Source of the DNA: Cryptomeria japonica
Lineage: Eukaryota; Streptophyta; Pinopsida; Cupressales; Cupressaceae
NCBI RefSeq assembly: GCF_030272615.1
Contig: NC_081405.1
Location: 469,890,008 to 469,954,007 of the forward strand
Direction: 5' to 3'
DNA: 64,000 nucleotides
Within the stretch, counting starts at the first letter, position 1; each line of letters starts with the position of its first letter. Under the pieces are notes generated by a model. It saw only the letters and a list, made by a program, of their open reading frames with translations. It was not told the DNA's origin and did not search any database. The position numbers and the translations under genes are program-made. Below are positions 31,697 through 43,733 of the stretch, piece after piece.

Positions 31697-34600
31697 ATGG
31701 ATCCCTCACAGAAACATTCAAGACAAATGTATTATATGAAAAGAAATCTATATGATGATTTCTTAGATCAATTGAAGCCCTCTACAAATGATAAATAGCA
31801 GGGGCAAAGGTTTGTGAATGGAAAAACCCTAGGGGAAGGGTTAACTGATAAAGCATTTCGCTTGGCAGATGCTAATATACCGATGACTGGGTTATAAATA
31901 TTCAAGAGATGGTACGGAAAAAGGAATTTTCATTCCCCATTATCCAGTCCTTGGCAGTATGATTTGGGTAAGTTGGTAGTACCGAGTATTTTCATGGATG
32001 TCGACCTACTCAAATTTGTTGCAAACAGATATGACCTAGTTTCAAGGGTTATTAGGGGGAATGATGGAGAAATTCTATTAACCATCAGAAGGGAAGAGTT
32101 CCAAGAGATTTTTAACCTATATGAACCATCTTCAAGCCTGGTGCAGATAGATTTAAATGAGCAAAAGGCAGAGTATTACAAGATGAGGGAATTCATTAGA
32201 AAGAATTTCCTTCCAATTCGTTTAGCCAAAGCAGGCAATACAACATACCATATCGGCCCTAGCTCAAAGGATCCATTCCCAGTTGGTGCTTTTTCTCCCT
32301 ATTTTTAGGCTACTTTCTTCTCTCTATGTCAAATACTGGGTTTTAATCCCATTACAGTGATGTCACCTAATTTTATGTACATGGCTATGCAAATACAACA
32401 TCCAAACTATACAATAGTCTTTGAATTTGCCCCTTACCTTGAGGAAAATATTCATGAGGATTTACTGGACATTAAGAATCAAGTAGCTAGTGCTAAATTC
32501 ATCTGGTATTCTTTACTCATGTATATTTTCCTTTTTGGGAATGTAAATTACTTTGAGCGTACCATGAACCTCAAAATGACAATTGATAACTAGGAGATTC
32601 TAATACAGCTATGGAGCATAAATATGTCTTGGGATAGATAGGAGGCAAACTTTGCAAGGTTTGATAACAATTTTGATTCTAGGTTGAGGTAAAAGTTGAT
32701 AGTAAATTTGCCAAGAATTCCTAAGGAACTGCATGATTTTGTGAGACCCAAGGAGAGGTTACCTCTTGCCAGGATTGAACATAATTGGGGGGATTTTATC
32801 TCTTACTCTATAAGTGATGTTATCATGATCTATGGTTTCTCCAGACAGCCACGTGTACTGCCCTTCAACGTTCCTTTGAGAATGAGTTTTGCTGAGGTGA
32901 TGTGGCAAATAGGATGTATTCAGGATAAAGATTTAAAGGGAAAGGGAAGAGGAACAATTTTCCCATATTACACTATTATCCATTACTTTGTAATTCTAAA
33001 GGGAGGATATGAGCAGTTCAACAAATTCTTTGCTCCATATCATGTGGGGGTGAGTATAGCTAGAAACATTGATCTAAGGGGATTTATAAAACTTTTAGAA
33101 CAAGAATAAAAGGAACTTTGTTTCCCCATGTGCATAATTTTCTCAAGGACTTAATCGGGAATGAATTTGATTCCATGAATCAAGAATGGAGAAAGAGAAG
33201 TGGATAATCTTTAGAAATTTGTGGGATAATATCCAAAAGATGGATCCAAAATATGACCCATTAAAGGATTTTTCCCCATTTTTTGCCAAGATTGATTTTG
33301 TTATGAAAATTATTAATGAGTTGAAGAAGATTTTAAAGGACAAGATAGCCAAACTTGAAGAATTTCATGGCCGACAACAATCAAGCTCACAACCTCCTTT
33401 ATCTCAAGGTGGCATGGTAGCAGGGAGGCCTATTTAGGAATCTTCTCACAAAAGAGAAAGAGAATAAATAAGTGATGAAGAGGATAGTAGTAGTGACAGT
33501 GGAAGATTAATAAGGAGAAAGGGTAAAAAGATGATGAGTTCAGAGCCTTTCCCTAAGATACAAACTAAGCCTCTTCAAGGAATCAAGATCATTGATCTTG
33601 AAGATTAGGATAGAACTCCTTCGCCATCAATTGTATCTTTTTCACCAGTAAGGCAAGGTGAGGAACAAATGGAGGAAGATATGTTCATTGCAACAAGTGA
33701 AGAAATGCAATTCGGTGTTCCTGCCTTACCTCCTAATTTGCAGTTGGATCTTACTCCCTTAGATATCCAAGGTAAAGCCTTCAAAGATGCAAGAAAGGAG
33801 GCATGTGATAAATTCCTTGATGATGATGCATTTATAAGGAGCCTAGCCTTTTTGGAGTTAGTATGGAAGATGAAGGTTGAGGAGTATAAAAGAAAAATTA
33901 CTGAGAAGAAGGCACATAGGCCAGACATATCTGATCAAGAAAACCAAGAGAAAGTAAACAATAAAATGAGGGAAGAATTTAAGGAAATCATTGTTGATGA
34001 GGGCAAGAAAATTGTAAGTCAGGCTGGAGTTTTGATCTTGCCAGAATAGGACATACAAGATGGAGTGGCATTTGTTACAGTTAGGAAATCAAAGGGTCAA
34101 CCTTTCAATCGAGAAGAAGAAGCAAGGTTAGCATTAAGAGGATCAAATTTTGTAGATGATTATGAAACCTTGGCAATATGGACACTAGAGGAAGGACCTA
34201 GGAAGCCTAACATTAGTGATTTAAACCCCAACTTGAGGGGAAGCTTAATTATAAAAAGAGCATCTGACACATCAAGTGTAGAGGTTACAAATTAAATGTT
34301 TATGTTGCTAAACTGGCACATGAGAGTGCAAAAATGGAAGCTTCAGAGAAGGTTGAGCTGATAAGAAAGTTTGACAATCTTTGTAATGATTATAATGCAT
34401 GTCAAAAAATGTGTGTGGAGTTGCAAATGAGAGTGCAACTCCTTGAGTAGGGACAAATAAAGGTTTCCTATCCTACACTTATAGGGCCATCCGAGCCATC
34501 GACATCCAGGTCTCCACTTATGGTCCAACGAGGAGAAGCAATTCAACTAGATACAAGTACTGATGTCCCTAGTATTGTATTAGTCCCCTATGATGATGAT

Positions 34601-35356
34601 GATGAGCCTAATACTACAAGATCAACTAAGCCAAATGAGTTTCATCTTTTAGGAAAAAATGTTGAATTAGAGAATAAGTTGACAGAATCATAAAATCAAT
34701 TAGTTGGGAAGAAAAAGGATATAATTAGCTTGGTTATAACTCATTTGAATGAGAAAGTTGATAGTAGGTTAAACAGTGTCCATGCCTTATATTCTTTACT
34801 TTTCAATACTATTCAAAACTTTAATGATGATAAAGAAGTGGCAATTCCCTTGTTTACAAAATGGTTGCAAAGAGGAAATGAGCTCAAAATGATGTCCATG
34901 GCCTCTAAATTTCATGTCGAGAGACCACATGCACTCCAACCAACACATTTGTTGGTAAAATCAGTGCAAGAAGCCCAAATTTTCCTAGAAAATATAGAAA
35001 GAAAGGTAAGGGAATTGATGAAGAGTTTTAGTGAACTAGAACAAACTCTTTTGCCAGATATTGAAGATAGAGAAGGGGCAGTTAAGCCTTTACAATTTTG
35101 TAAGGAAGAGGCAGAAATAGTCATAAATACCCAAGTAGAAATGATTTTTGAATGGATAAATATGGATATGCTAGAGGATAGCATGGATAGCATAATTTCT
35201 ACAGGATTATTTTTTGAAACTTTTGAAAGAGAGGCAAACCAAGTAGCCTTTAAATATATTCCATACAGGGCAAAAGTTGATGAAGTCATGAATTTCAATT
35301 GGTCATCCAATGAAGACTATAGTGTGTGGAGTAGAATGTATCTAAATGATGAATAA
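31697..35356 (+). pseudogene. ORF-X: large unknown retroelement-associated ORF (broken)
   Basis: About 1,200 codons readable. The frame starting at ATG 31697 runs to 33109 with stops at 31796, 31895, 32306, 32591 and two more before 32696. It then shifts to another frame (33186-34295, stops at 33435, 33606 and 34047) and back (34730-35356). The N-terminal half looks globular (VVPSIFMDVDLLKFVANRYDL; IFPYYTIIHYFVILKGGYEQF). The middle has Ser/Asp-rich and basic segments (RRKGKKMMSSEP). The C-terminal third is helical with coiled-coil character. No gag, RT or integrase motif and no membrane segment are seen. It could be the extra ORF of a large Tat-type element. I do not know its function. Confidence 0.65.
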
Positions 35357-36268
35357 AGGTTGTAAACAATTTGCATAACTATTTTTGTCTTCTAGTGGCA
35401 AATACTATTTTAACCTATATAACAAAATGATGGTAATTTTCATCATGAGTTTTAAAGAAGGTGGTTGCATACTTTGATCCTGCATTAGTGAGTTTGAGGA
35501 TGAATGTTTGTATAACAGAATGCAGTTATGTGTAATCATTCTGAGATGACAGGTGTCTCCTCTAGCCTGAAGCTTGTTTGCTCCCTTATTTTTAATAAAA
35601 GGGAATTTAGGGCTATGAGACGGGGGTTTGGATTTTTAGTCCCTTTGAGTGTTCTGAATTTCTATTTGCAAATAGAAAAGTCCAGGTGAAACAAAAGGTT
35701 ATTTTACAAAGCAAAATAGAAAGAGTCTTGTGTTTGTAATTTTTGCAGGTTCTTGAAGGATTTATGTATAGATTGTATTTTTACAGAGACAATTGAATTA
35801 TTCAATACATATATAATTCAAACCCATTTCTCTCTGGTGTATTGTTCTATCATGTTTTGAATGCCTACTATCAAGGATTTTATCATTCGTTGCACTATTG
35901 TGGTGTATGCATTTTTGTTCATGCTTTGGTCTAAGGGGCTAATTAAATGCTTGAATAAAATTGCAGAGTGATAGGGATATTTATAGGGATTTTGATAAGT
36001 AGTTATGGGTAGGGATTACAAATATGATGTATTGCAAGGCAATATTATCTTAGGTTATATGTTGTTAGATAAATTTTGTCAGAAGTACATTTTAATGCAG
36101 TATGAATTCATGTACCCAATGGAATAAGGCACTGATCATAGTTAAGTGAACTCCTTGGTATTGATTTACTATTTGGAATCACCATTGGTTTGCTATAGCT
36201 TGTTGAATATAAGAATATTTTCATTTTACATGAATGTTGTCATGTGTTTTAATCATCTCATGGTCCAA
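35357..36268 (+). other. Noncoding region after ORF-X
   Basis: No coding frame. It contains an AATAAA hexamer at 35594-35599 and a purine-rich run (GGGCTATGAGACGGGGG, about 35611-35627) that could be a polyadenylation signal and a PPT for the ORF-X element. Neither is proven. Confidence 0.35.
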
Positions 36269-36346
36269 ACTGGTTAAGGATCACTAAGAAATTTTCCATT
36301 CCTGAGCACTGGTTAAGGATCACTAAGAAATTTTCCATTCCTGAGC
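36269..36346. repeat. Perfect 39-bp tandem duplication
   Basis: Two identical 39-bp units starting ACTGGTTAAGGATCACTAAG, at 36269-36307 and 36308-36346, with no mismatch. It is much younger than the surrounding decayed sequence. Confidence 0.95.
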
Positions 36347-36617
36347 ATTCTCCATTATTTTTGAGTCTTTATATGAGATTATCTTCTTTTTTTGATGCAT
36401 AATTTGTGAGTGTGGTGTAAAATCACAAATTGGCATGAGGATCACCCTCCCTAGTTCTATAGAGCCTAAAGTGTAGAAGGATCTCACATCCTTGTTATTA
36501 TTGGTCAAAGTCTGAAGAATATTAAATAGTTGGAAGTGGCCTTCCATGGATATTTTAGAAGAAAACAACTTGGTCTCTGCCTTGAGTCGATATAAACCCA
36601 TTTTTGGGAACCAACAA

Positions 36618-37200
36618 TTACCAGCAAAGATAATGTCATCCATAAATACTTCAGCTATCAATACTTTCTCTCCATCAATCTTTAGATATATGTTACTGTC
36701 CTCACTGGTGTGCTGGAATCCTATCTTAATCAGGTGTGCATGCAATGTTTCAAACCATGCTCTTGGTGCTTTCTTCAATGCATACAATGTTGTATGTAGT
36801 TTGCAAACCATATCTTGTCATAGGACAAAGAAAATCCATCTAGTTGTTCTATGTATACTTCTTCTTCAAGGATGCCATTGAGAAAAGTTGATTGAACATC
36901 CATCTGATAGATTTTAAATCCTTTAAATGTAGCGTAAGAAAATAGCATTCATACTCCTTCCAATCTCGCCACAGGTGTAAAGGTTTTACCATAATCTTCT
37001 CCTTCTTCTTGTGTATAGCCTTTGCAAACCAATCTTTCTTTATTTCTCACAACCTTTCCTTCTTCATTTAACTTGTTTCTAAAAACCCATTTGGTTCCAA
37101 TCACATTCTTGTCTTCTGGTCTAGGAACAAGTGTCCATATCTTGTTCTTCTCTAGTTGATCTAACTCCTCATTCATTGCACTAATCCAGTCATCATCCTT
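36618..37200 (-). pseudogene. Copia-2 reverse transcriptase, N-terminal part
   Basis: The stretch 36949-37176 has LDQLEKNKIWTLVPRPEDKN and VIGTKWVFRNKLNEEG, the conserved start of Copia RT. After a stop/frameshift at about 36812-36948, the open frame continues with [13 protein letters not shown] and the active-site box FMDDIIFAGN (FMDD at complement of 36635-36646). Recognisable RT ends there, but the same frame stays open for about 98 further codons of unrelated sequence down to 36323. It would copy RNA to DNA in the intact element. Confidence 0.87.
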
Positions 37201-38430
37201 TAATGCCTCTCATACTATTTTTGGCTCAATAGTAGAAATCAAACAAGAATTTTCTCTGATTTTTCTCCTTGTTTGTACTCTAGCATGTTTATCTCCAATT
37301 ATCTATTCTTCTAAGTGATTTAGCCTTCCATATCTTGGAATAACTGGTTCTAGTGTTGTGCTTCTTACTTCATGTTCTTCATCTTCTTCATCATTCTCTG
37401 CATTTACCGGTTGAGCACCTATTTCTACAACATTTTGCTCATCAATCTTATGCACTTTCAGTTCTATGAACACAAATCTTTCTTCATCATTCTCAAGCTC
37501 GGATCTGATGAACTCACCAGATTTCTCAAGGAGTTCATCTTTCTTCACATTAGCACTCTCAATGATCATCTTAGTTCTCTTGTTATAACATTTAAATGCC
37601 TTACTCTTTGTAGAATAACCAAGAAAAATGCCTTCATCACACTTAGCATCAAATTTTTAAGTGTAATCATCTCTCTTAATATAACATTTACTCCCAAATA
37701 TTTTGAAATAGCTTACACTAGGAGTCTTTCCATGCCATAATTCATAAGGTGTTTTGTTATTACCTTTTTTGACAAGTTCCTAGTTCAAAGTATAGACAGT
37801 AGTGCTAACTGCTTCTCTCCAAAACATCTTTGATACTTCACCTTGAATCAACATGGTTCTAGCAGCTTAAACAACTATTCTATTCATTATCTCTGCTATA
37901 CCATTTTGTTGTGGAGTTCTAGGAGCCGGCGTTTGCCTCTTAATTCCCTGTTCACCACAAAACTTCACAAACTCATCAGAAGTAAATTCACCTCCCAGTC
38001 AAATCTCAAACATTTTAGATTATTCCCAGTATCTTTCTCAACAAGAGTTTTAAATGCTTTAAACTTACTAAAAGCCTTAGAATAATCATTTTAGATTATT
38101 CACCCACATCATTTTAGAATAATCATCAGTAAAGATCATAAAATACTTATCACCAAAATAACTCTTAGTCCTCATAGGACCACAAAGATCAATATGAACC
38201 AAATCAAGAATATTCTCTGAAGAAAAAGATTTACTCTTGAAGGATACAGAGGTCATCTTACCCATCTAACAATCCTTGCATAACATATTGTTCGGTTTCA
38301 CAAGATGTGGAAAACCTCTAACAATACTTGACGTACTAACTTTAATCAAATTGTCAAAATTGACATGACAAAATCTCTTGTGCCACAACCAACTATCTTC
38401 AACCTTTGCCACCAATCATTTACATTAGTA
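37201..38430 (-). pseudogene. Copia-2 integrase (broken)
   Basis: Readable fragments on the minus strand include the zinc-binding region of the GAG-pre-integrase type (SWLWHKRFCHVNFDNLIKV, about 38340-38400) and CKDC. A core segment follows with LVHIDLCGPM and FTDDYSKMMWV at about 38100-38210, which includes the first catalytic Asp. The remaining core is heavily frameshifted. The open stretch 37303-37569 is the acidic linker between integrase and RT. I place the integrase from order and these fragments. Confidence 0.7.
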
Positions 38431-38431
38431 T

Positions 38432-38760
38432 TCAGATGAAATAAATTATCTCTAGTTGCTTCCTATTAGCAATCAATTCTCCATTATCTCCAATAATCTT
38501 GCACACTCCACTTTTGAATTCAAGTAGATATCCCTTATCATTAAGTTGTCCAACACTCAAGAGGTTATGTTTTAGTCCTTCAACCCAAAAGAAATCATCT
38601 GCATTACTCTTCCCATTAAATGAAATTGATCCTTTACCTTTAACCATGCAATGAGAGTTATTACCAAATCTTACAACACCTCCATCAAACTCTTCAAGGG
38701 ATAGGAACTTACTTTTGTCACCAGTCATGTGGTGTGAGCAACCACTATCTATTATCTACT
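38432..38760 (-). pseudogene. Copia-2 protease
   Basis: The Copia retropepsin active site DSGCSHHMTG is in the minus frame at about 38720-38750. It is followed by VVRFGNNSHCMVKGKGSISF and the LKHNLLSVGQLNDKGY motif that leads into the GAG-pre-integrase domain. The open stretch is 98 codons, and the catalytic Asp is intact. A stop lies just upstream, at the junction with gag. Confidence 0.85.
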
Positions 38761-38857
38761 TATTATTTTTATCCATATGAGACACCAAAGCCTTCTCATT
38801 AGTCAAATCCTCCTTCACAATAACAAATACTATGTCCTCATTGTCATCTTCTTCCGA

Positions 38858-39813
38858 TTATTCATCATTGGTCACACCTTCATCCACTGCAACATAACAA
38901 TGTTTCTTTCTTTTCCCTTTGAATCTCCTAAACTTATATTTCTTATTAGCGTTAGGGAAGTTAGCAGCTATGTGCCCAATCTTACTACAAGAGAAACACT
39001 TCAAGGGTAATTTACCTTTATATTTACATGTTCCTCTAGGGAATCTTCTAGCCAGTAATGCCTCAATTTTCATCAAATGATCTTCATCATCACCATCACC
39101 TCTACTATCACCATGACTAGACCTGCAGTCATGGTCATGATAAACATATTTTCCTTTCCTTGCTAATGTACCGGTTACTGACGCCTTAAAGGTAGATTCA
39201 AAAGGTTTGGAAACACTATTATCAAAGTTGTTAAGCTCAAATGTAGTTAACTTTCCTATTAAAGAATCAACGGTAACTTTATCTTTTGAAATGGGTCTTA
39301 GTTCTTGAAAGGAAGACACTCTGATAGAATACTATGGTAAAAGAGTTTTAAGCATTTTTCTAACAATAGTATCATCTTCAAAATTACCTCTGACACTCTT
39401 TATTCCACCTACAACTTCCTTCATGCTTTTTCCATATTTAGTTATGTTCTCACTGTCACCATTTTCATATCGTCAAATTTTCCTCCCAGACTCTCTTCCT
39501 TTGCCCTTTAAACACGTTCATCTCCTCCATAGATTAATTTTAATTTCTCCCATACTTCATTTAAAGTTTCTAATCCACGAACATCAATATATTCAGAGTC
39601 AGACAGAGTACTTACAATTGCTTCAAGAACCTGAATATTTTCCTGCTGTTCTTTGAGCTCATCCGGTGTCAAGGGACTAGTAGTAGGAGGAACAAACTTG
39701 TCTATCACATTACTCCAGTATTGTGAACCCATTCCTTTAATGTAGATGTTCATCTAATTACTCCATATCTAGTAGTTGTCATTGGTAAACTTGGGACCCT
39801 CCCTCTTCATCAT
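38858..39813 (-). pseudogene. Copia-2 gag (broken)
   Basis: A likely start is the ATG at 39813. Its first codons fit a Copia Gag N-terminus (KFTNDNY, IWSN) but have two stops before the open part 39508-39753. That part carries YWSNVIDKF and LETLNEVWEKLKLIYGG. The C-terminal part 38858-39319 has a basic stretch and a zinc knuckle, CFSCSKIGHIAANFP, whose last Cys is replaced by Phe. Gag packages the element RNA. Frameshift or deletion affects about 39320-39507. Confidence 0.83.
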
Positions 39814-39868
39814 CTTTCATAGAATCTTTCCCTCAAGCTATTAGTCTTTTTGCACACAAAGGACCAAT

Positions 39869-39880
39869 GCTCTAATACCA
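39869..39880 (-). promoter_or_regulatory. Primer binding site of Copia-2
   Basis: The minus strand reads TGGTATTAGAGC, one base from the TGGTATCAGAGC initiator-Met-tRNA complement used by most Copia elements. It is two bases inside the LTR. Confidence 0.85.
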
Positions 39881-39882
39881 AT

Positions 39883-41528
39883 TGATAAACCTAGAGGATT
39901 TGGTTAATACTGAGAGGGGGGGTGAATCAGTATTAATAAAAATTGAAACTTTCAACACCAAAATAGACTTATCTCATATCTGAAAACATTCAATACTTAA
40001 ACCAAATCTACATGATAGATTTCCCTATTAGATCTAGATAATCATTTCTTCTTATGCAAGCTTATTGATTAGATCAATCATAAATACAATATAAGATTAA
40101 CAAACACAGTTACCAAATTATTAACTGATCAGAATGCTTCATCAATCATATAATCATCAATACTAGTAGCCACTTAAAGTTCTCTGATAAACAAACATAA
40201 ACTGTCTTTACCGGTTAATAGAAATAAAACATGAGCATCACAAGAAAAGCATATCACACATGAACACCATGTTTTTCACGTGGAAACCCAAAGAGAGAAA
40301 AACCATGGTGGGAATTGGTACCCACAAATATTTTGCATTCTTTCAGAATGTACCTTGTTAGGAGCCAAACCTGGTTAGAAGCTTACAATGATGCCTGGTT
40401 AGGAGAAGACCCTGTTAGGAGTCATTCGGTTAAGGGATTTACCTCAGCCCTATTAGAAGCTTTGACCTATTAGGATCAACCTTGCAAGAGGATTTAGAAC
40501 TCAGATATTGAGTCACCCTGTTAGGGGATTTTACAATGTGAGGCCTATTAGGACCTACTCAGTTAAGGGATTTTAGCTGATGTAATTGTTAGAGAACAAT
40601 AGTGAATGATCTGTGTATAACACTCTACTACTTGCTTGATTAGATCCAATTAAGTTCTGAGTCTACATCTCTCTGGTAGATCTTCTCACACACACTGGTT
40701 CAACTTCTCACACTTCTCAAAATCACCGACACTTCAAAACATCAACTGTGTCGACATAAATACCTTTTACATCTAGGTCAGCATCAAAAACCCTAAGACT
40801 TACTACATAGTTCATCATAGATATTTACAACTCATTACAAATCATCATAGGGATCATTACAATCAATTACAAATCAATATTGATAATTTAATGATCATAA
40901 ATCATCATAGCAAGTCGATCTGGTACAAAGTCAAACCCTTAGCACATTTCGCTAAGCACTTAGCACATTCCCAAGAAATTCATTCTCCAAACGCACCAAA
41001 ACATCTTTCAAACTCATCATGCGGTTTGTGTCGCAATCTGATAAACACGTTAACATGATGTAGATCACCAACAAACCAAAAATCATTACCGGTTAAGAGA
41101 ATTATTTACCGGTCCTTAAACCTTGGTAGAACTTCATTAGAAATTCAAAACATGTCTTTTGGTAATCAACATAGGATGCGGTTTTGGTCACATAGTCAAA
41201 ACCATCATAAAATCTTATGTATCAAACCGCAAGTCACCAAACATCGCCAATCACCCAATTCCATCAAAACTTATCCACTTTACCAGTTAAGGTCCTGATT
41301 CGCAATCTTGTCAGTAAACTTTGTCAAACTGTCAAACTCATACTCCGGTAGACCAAATCACTTAGCCAACAAGTCAATCACCAGAAAACAACTATAAACA
41401 TCATTAAACATCAGTTTAACCTAGTTGACATCAATGACAATATAAATAACTGATCATGTCATCTTCCTCTACCGGTACAGCCATCCACCATCATCTCATC
41501 TTCATCAATTATACCAAACATGCCAACA
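39883..41528 (-). repeat. 5' LTR of Copia-2
   Basis: About 1646 bp. The minus strand starts TGTTGGCATGTTTGG at 41528 and ends AGGTTTATCA at 39883. The G-rich tract near the inner end (GAGAGGGGGGG on plus, 39921-39931) and the 'CCTGTTAGGAG' phrases at 40360-40560 match the Copia LTR style seen throughout the window. Confidence 0.87.
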
Positions 41529-42668
41529 TTTAGATCATTTTATTAAATCATAACTGTGAACCATAGCTTATTTTGTCCATCTGAAAGAAGCCCTGGTGTT
41601 CCTATTGATCTCTTTTGGCCTAAACAATCTCAATCTCTTCCATCAAGGAGTGATGCTCTTTTTCAATCTTATCAAAAATGGAAGAATGATATGATCTTAT
41701 CCTTAAGTCAACCTAGATCACCAACGCTTGATAAGGTTCTTCCTCTCTCGGATAGCACTAATCTCCCTCCTAAGGAAAATTGTCCACCTACCCCTATGGA
41801 TGTGACTTTACCTTCCCTTAAGGAGAACACCAATATTTTTCCTAAGGTTAGACCTATACCTCCTCCTCATGATGGACTTGGTCTCCTTCCTACACCTAAT
41901 ATTCCTCCTTTCTATGGTGCAGTTCCACCTCCTTCCTCTTATCAAGAGAAGAGGCCTGCTTCTCCTCTTGTTCAACCAAAAAGACCTCAACCTAAACATT
42001 CCACTACTAAGGAGAGAAACATTCCTACTTTTTCAAGTGTTCCTCCTTCTTCTCAATCTTCCACTAAGAATCGATAGAATCATTGTGCAAGAGAATGTCG
42101 ACGAAGATGTTGGGTTAGAGCTCATGAAGCTATCCTCCAAATACTCAGTCTCCTCAGACTCCAATAGTTGACATGATTCCCTTATCTCCTAAGCAATATG
42201 TTCAACCAACATCTCCAAATCATAAGTTGAATAAAACATGTGATGGTTTTACTCCTATTCGTGTTCTTGCTCCTCTTGCTTTAAAATTTGATGAAGAAAT
42301 GGGTGAAAATGTTATTCATAATAGCAATACAACTCTTAATGCTTCTGATACTGATTATGAGTATGTTGATATGGACAAACATTTATCGAATGATTTTTCA
42401 CAAACTTTAATCCTAGCTCCTCAAATTGAACAAAGTGACTTACAACATGAGCATAGTCCTTGTTTGGATCTTGTGATAGCTCCATCTGTTGTGCTCGATA
42501 TCGCTCCTCTACCATGTTGCTCACCTTCCTGAAATAGTGATCAGCAAGACCAGGAGGCAGATGTCATGCTATATTAGCAATATTAGCATTGTAGATCTTT
42601 CTCCCTCTTCTTTCTTTCTCTTTGTGACCATTCTTCTATGTGTATCCTTGTTCTTCTATTGTTCCCTT
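41529..42668 (+). pseudogene. Element D: Pro/Ser-rich ORF (broken)
   Basis: The open stretch 41556-42077 (174 codons) is rich in Pro, Ser and Lys, with GVPIDLFWPKQSQSLPSRSD and RSDALFQSYQKWKND near its start and repeated PPP motifs. Other frames continue it to about 42170 and then 42173-42532 (acidic, with HEHSP and PLPCCSPS). It is cut off on the left by Copia-2 and on the right by the Copia array at 42669. I recognise no enzyme domain. Given the PPT and LTR of matching orientation at 59684-61004, it likely belongs to a Gypsy-type element, perhaps non-autonomous. The function is unknown. Confidence 0.5.
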
Positions 42669-43733
42669 TGTTAGGAACTGAGAAGGACAACTAAGAGGGG
42701 GGGTGAATCAGTTGTCAATAAATTACAACCCAAAACCAATTATTCCAACTTCAAACTTAGTGGTGGTAAAATAGATTAACAGTTATATTAATCCCGATAT
42801 AGCTTAATGCATGAAATAGAAAGAGAAACAACATCCACAACACATGACACATAGATTTTGACATGGAAACCTTGTAAGGGGAAAACCCATGATGGGAAAC
42901 CTTACCCACAATCAGATGATACTATTGCAGATAGTAAGTGTATACAATAATGGGGTTTGCACATGCAGAAAGGCCAACCGCCTAGAGCTCACTGCTCAAT
43001 CACAAAATAGGAGTCACACTGACTACAGTTGGATGGTTAAATCCAATAACAATGTACTGCTTCAAAATAGCATCTTCAATGTTCGATTCAGTACCGGTTT
43101 AAGCTCTAACCATGTGGGCCAAACACCTTCATAACCTTCTTGCAACCTTCATATAATATCTGTGTGATTCGCACAAGGATTTTCTTTTTTTTTCTCTTCA
43201 CAATGATCTTCAATATTCGCACACACTCATACAATATGATCTTCAATAAGATCTTACAATTATTTATACAAAACCTAAGACCTTATGATTAGGTCGGGTC
43301 CCTAAAGATATTACAATTATAAAATAAGTCTGTGCAATACAATATGTTAGCTCAATACATTTACACATTATTAAATCAATAAACCATTTCCAAAATATGT
43401 CGTGCTGATCTGGAACATGATATCTTGTACCGATGCATAACCTAGACCTATCTGTCGATTAAGGCAAATATGTGAACCCGATCAGACCAATAAGCAAAAC
43501 ACCAAATCCAAAAATCAAATCCATGTCTTTGACATAACCAAATGATTTCTAGATGATAACAGGTCATCATCACTATCGGTGAACCAAACATCCTATTGGA
43601 GAACATATACCGGTGATTGTGCATAAGCCAATATCCATGTCGGTGAACACAATGTGTTCGTTCAACAATAAACCAATATAACCAGAGTGCCAAATCAACA
43701 ATGTAGACCTCCAGAAAGATAAGTGTTGACATC
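42669..43733 (-). repeat. Copia-1 left LTR, first part (rest at 54310-54358)
   Basis: It starts TGTTAGGAACTGAG on plus and matches 56380 onwards closely up to the ...GTTGACATC point, where the large-LTR element begins. The missing end (ATGACAAAACC...ATACCAACA) is found at 54310-54358, next to the PPT complement ATCTCCCCCTTT. Together about 1114 bp. This is the 3' LTR of the left internal region. Confidence 0.88.

Larger units (their letters stand above)
36618..41528 (-). mobile_element. Copia-2: truncated Ty1/Copia element
   Basis: In element orientation: 5' LTR (41528 to 39883), PBS, gag with zinc knuckle, protease, integrase, RT. The sequence ends abruptly just after the RT active-site box at about 36617, so the rest of RT, RNase H, PPT and 3' LTR are missing. 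Many stops and frameshifts. The 5-bp flank at the LTR side is TTTAG (41529-41533); no matching partner is present because the other end is truncated. Confidence 0.87.
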
